This document shows, piece by piece, positions 42,075 through 42,615 of a stretch of DNA of 42,615 nt. A program made the position numbers and the translations under genes. The stretch is from Enterobacter mori LMG 25706 (GTDB lineage Bacteria; Pseudomonadota; Gammaproteobacteria; Enterobacterales; Enterobacteriaceae). The notes beneath the pieces were generated by a model. That model ran no database searches. It worked only from the letters and a program-made list of their open reading frames with translations, and was not told where the DNA came from. The stretch spans positions 940,190 through 982,804 of the forward strand of contig NZ_GL890775.1 of the NCBI RefSeq assembly GCF_000211415.1. Direction: 5' to 3'. Every line of letters starts with the position of its first letter. The stretch's first letter is position 1.

Positions 42075-42093
42075 CTCATTCTGTTTCAAAATA

Positions 42094-42118
42094 AACCTCG
42101 CTCCGGCGGGGTTTTTTA
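42094..42118 (+). terminator. Terminator after cor
   Basis: AACCTCGC (42094-42101) and GCGGGGTT (42106-42113), one T-G pair, then a T-run. It separates cor from the tail fibre gene. Confidence 0.8.
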
Positions 42119-42133
42119 TTGCCTGGAGAAAAT

Positions 42134-42615
42134 ATGCTTTATAACACCGGCACAATCACCATTAACGGAAATACCGCAACCGGCATCGGCACGAACTGGA
42201 CGGCACCCGCCAGCCAGGTTCGAGCTGGCCAGACGATTATTGTGATGTCTAACCCGGTGCAGCTGTTCCAGATTTCATCCGTGAACAGCGCCACGTCAAT
42301 GACGGTTACGCCAGCTGCTTCCCCGGCGCTGAGCGGCCAGAAGTATGGAATTCTTGTGTCGGACATTATCTCGGTTGATGGGCTGGCACAGGGCATGTCG
42401 CAGCTCATCAAAGAGTACGACGAGAACATTGGCGCGTGGGAGACGTTCGCCACCACCTCAGCAAATCAGAGCATCACAGTTACTATCAATGGCACCCCTG
42501 TAACGATCCCTGGCATCGGTAAACTGGCGCAGAAAGGGAGCAATGGTGCGCTTGCAATCGCTGACGGCGGTACCGGGGCAACAAAGGCAGAAGACGCTCG
42601 CACAAACCTCGGTTT
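42134..42615 (+). CDS. Tail fibre protein, N-terminal part (cut by window end)
   Basis: At least 160 residues with no stop before the window end. The N-terminal domain MLYNTGTITINGNTATGIGT and the following beta-rich region (AGQTIIVMSNPVQLFQISSV) resemble side tail fibre or tailspike anchors of enterobacterial phages. At the edge appears GGTGATKAEDARTNLG, a repeat motif of tail fibre collars. Ribosome site CTGGAG. The receptor-binding part lies outside the window. Confidence 0.85.
   Translation, partial: MLYNTGTITINGNTATGIGTNWTAPASQVRAGQTIIVMSNPVQLFQISSVNSATSMTVTPAASPALSGQKYGILVSDIISVDGLAQGMSQLIKEYDENIGAWETFATTSANQSITVTINGTPVTIPGIGKLAQKGSNGALAIADGGTGATKAEDARTNLG

Larger units (their letters stand above)
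4038..42615. mobile_element. Lambda-like prophage (left end to beyond the window)
   Basis: A continuous temperate siphovirus genome in prophage order: integrase at the left end, early-left operon, immunity, replication, regulation, lysis, morons, cos, head genes, tail genes, Cor and tail fibre. Head and tail genes follow the lambda order. The early region resembles the Rac prophage (RecE-like, non-LexA-type repressor, YdaS/YdaT). The right attachment site is not in the window. Three frame breaks (10762, about 36714, about 40203) raise doubt whether it is still fully functional. Confidence 0.95.

Noticed and set aside
1..42615. CRISPR arrays and rRNA genes
   Set aside because: No regularly spaced repeat-spacer pattern other than the iterons, and no rRNA-like sequence was seen.

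Overview
The window is chromosomal DNA of an enterobacterium, probably of the Enterobacter/Klebsiella/Citrobacter kind (inferred from PhoP, PhoQ and RoxA closely resembling, but not matching, the E. coli proteins), followed by most of a lambda-like (siphovirus) prophage whose right end lies outside the window.

Host part (1-about 4050): a REP-associated transposase (RAYT) with an inverted REP before it and a REP pair after it, the ribosomal oxygenase gene roxA, and the phoP-phoQ two-component operon, the last three genes on the minus strand. The prophage begins directly upstream of phoP. The integrase stop codon is only about 70 bases from the phoP start and the two genes point the same way, so the insertion appears to sit inside the phoP promoter region.

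Phage left (early) operon, minus strand, 4060-9005: int, xis, a DUF4060-like gene, a large protein resembling the N-terminal part of RecE but without the nuclease domain, and a string of very small genes, all read from a pL-like promoter with repressor half-sites. Immunity and right early operon: a 139-residue repressor with no autocleavage domain (minus), then Cro/YdaS-like and YdaT-like regulators, an O-like replication initiator carrying five iterons (probable origin) but broken by one inserted base, a DnaC-like loader, and small accessory genes. An AT-rich stretch carries an FRG-domain gene. It is followed by a LexA-box-controlled gene with an S24-like fold (a candidate antirepressor), a Ref-like HNH nuclease, RusA, a DUF1133 protein at the Q position, and a Phd/Doc toxin-antitoxin pair.

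Late region, plus strand: late promoter and terminator, a long stem-loop, a small membrane protein, holin, SAR endolysin, Rz with embedded Rz1, then a non-essential (moron) block with a GNAT-like gene on the minus strand and two unknown AT-rich genes. After a lambda-type cos site come the structural genes in lambda order: Nu1-like and A-like terminase, W-like, B-like portal, a fused ClpP protease/major capsid protein, cement protein, FII-like, Z, U, V (with an Ig-like domain), G/GT, tape measure H, M, L, K, I and J, then tail-associated proteins, the Cor exclusion lipoprotein and the start of a tail fibre gene cut by the window end.

Three reading-frame breaks (replication initiator, gpI, gpJ) suggest either a decaying prophage or base errors in the assembly. 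Several intrinsic-terminator-like hairpins lie between late genes, which fits a late operon that depends on antitermination.
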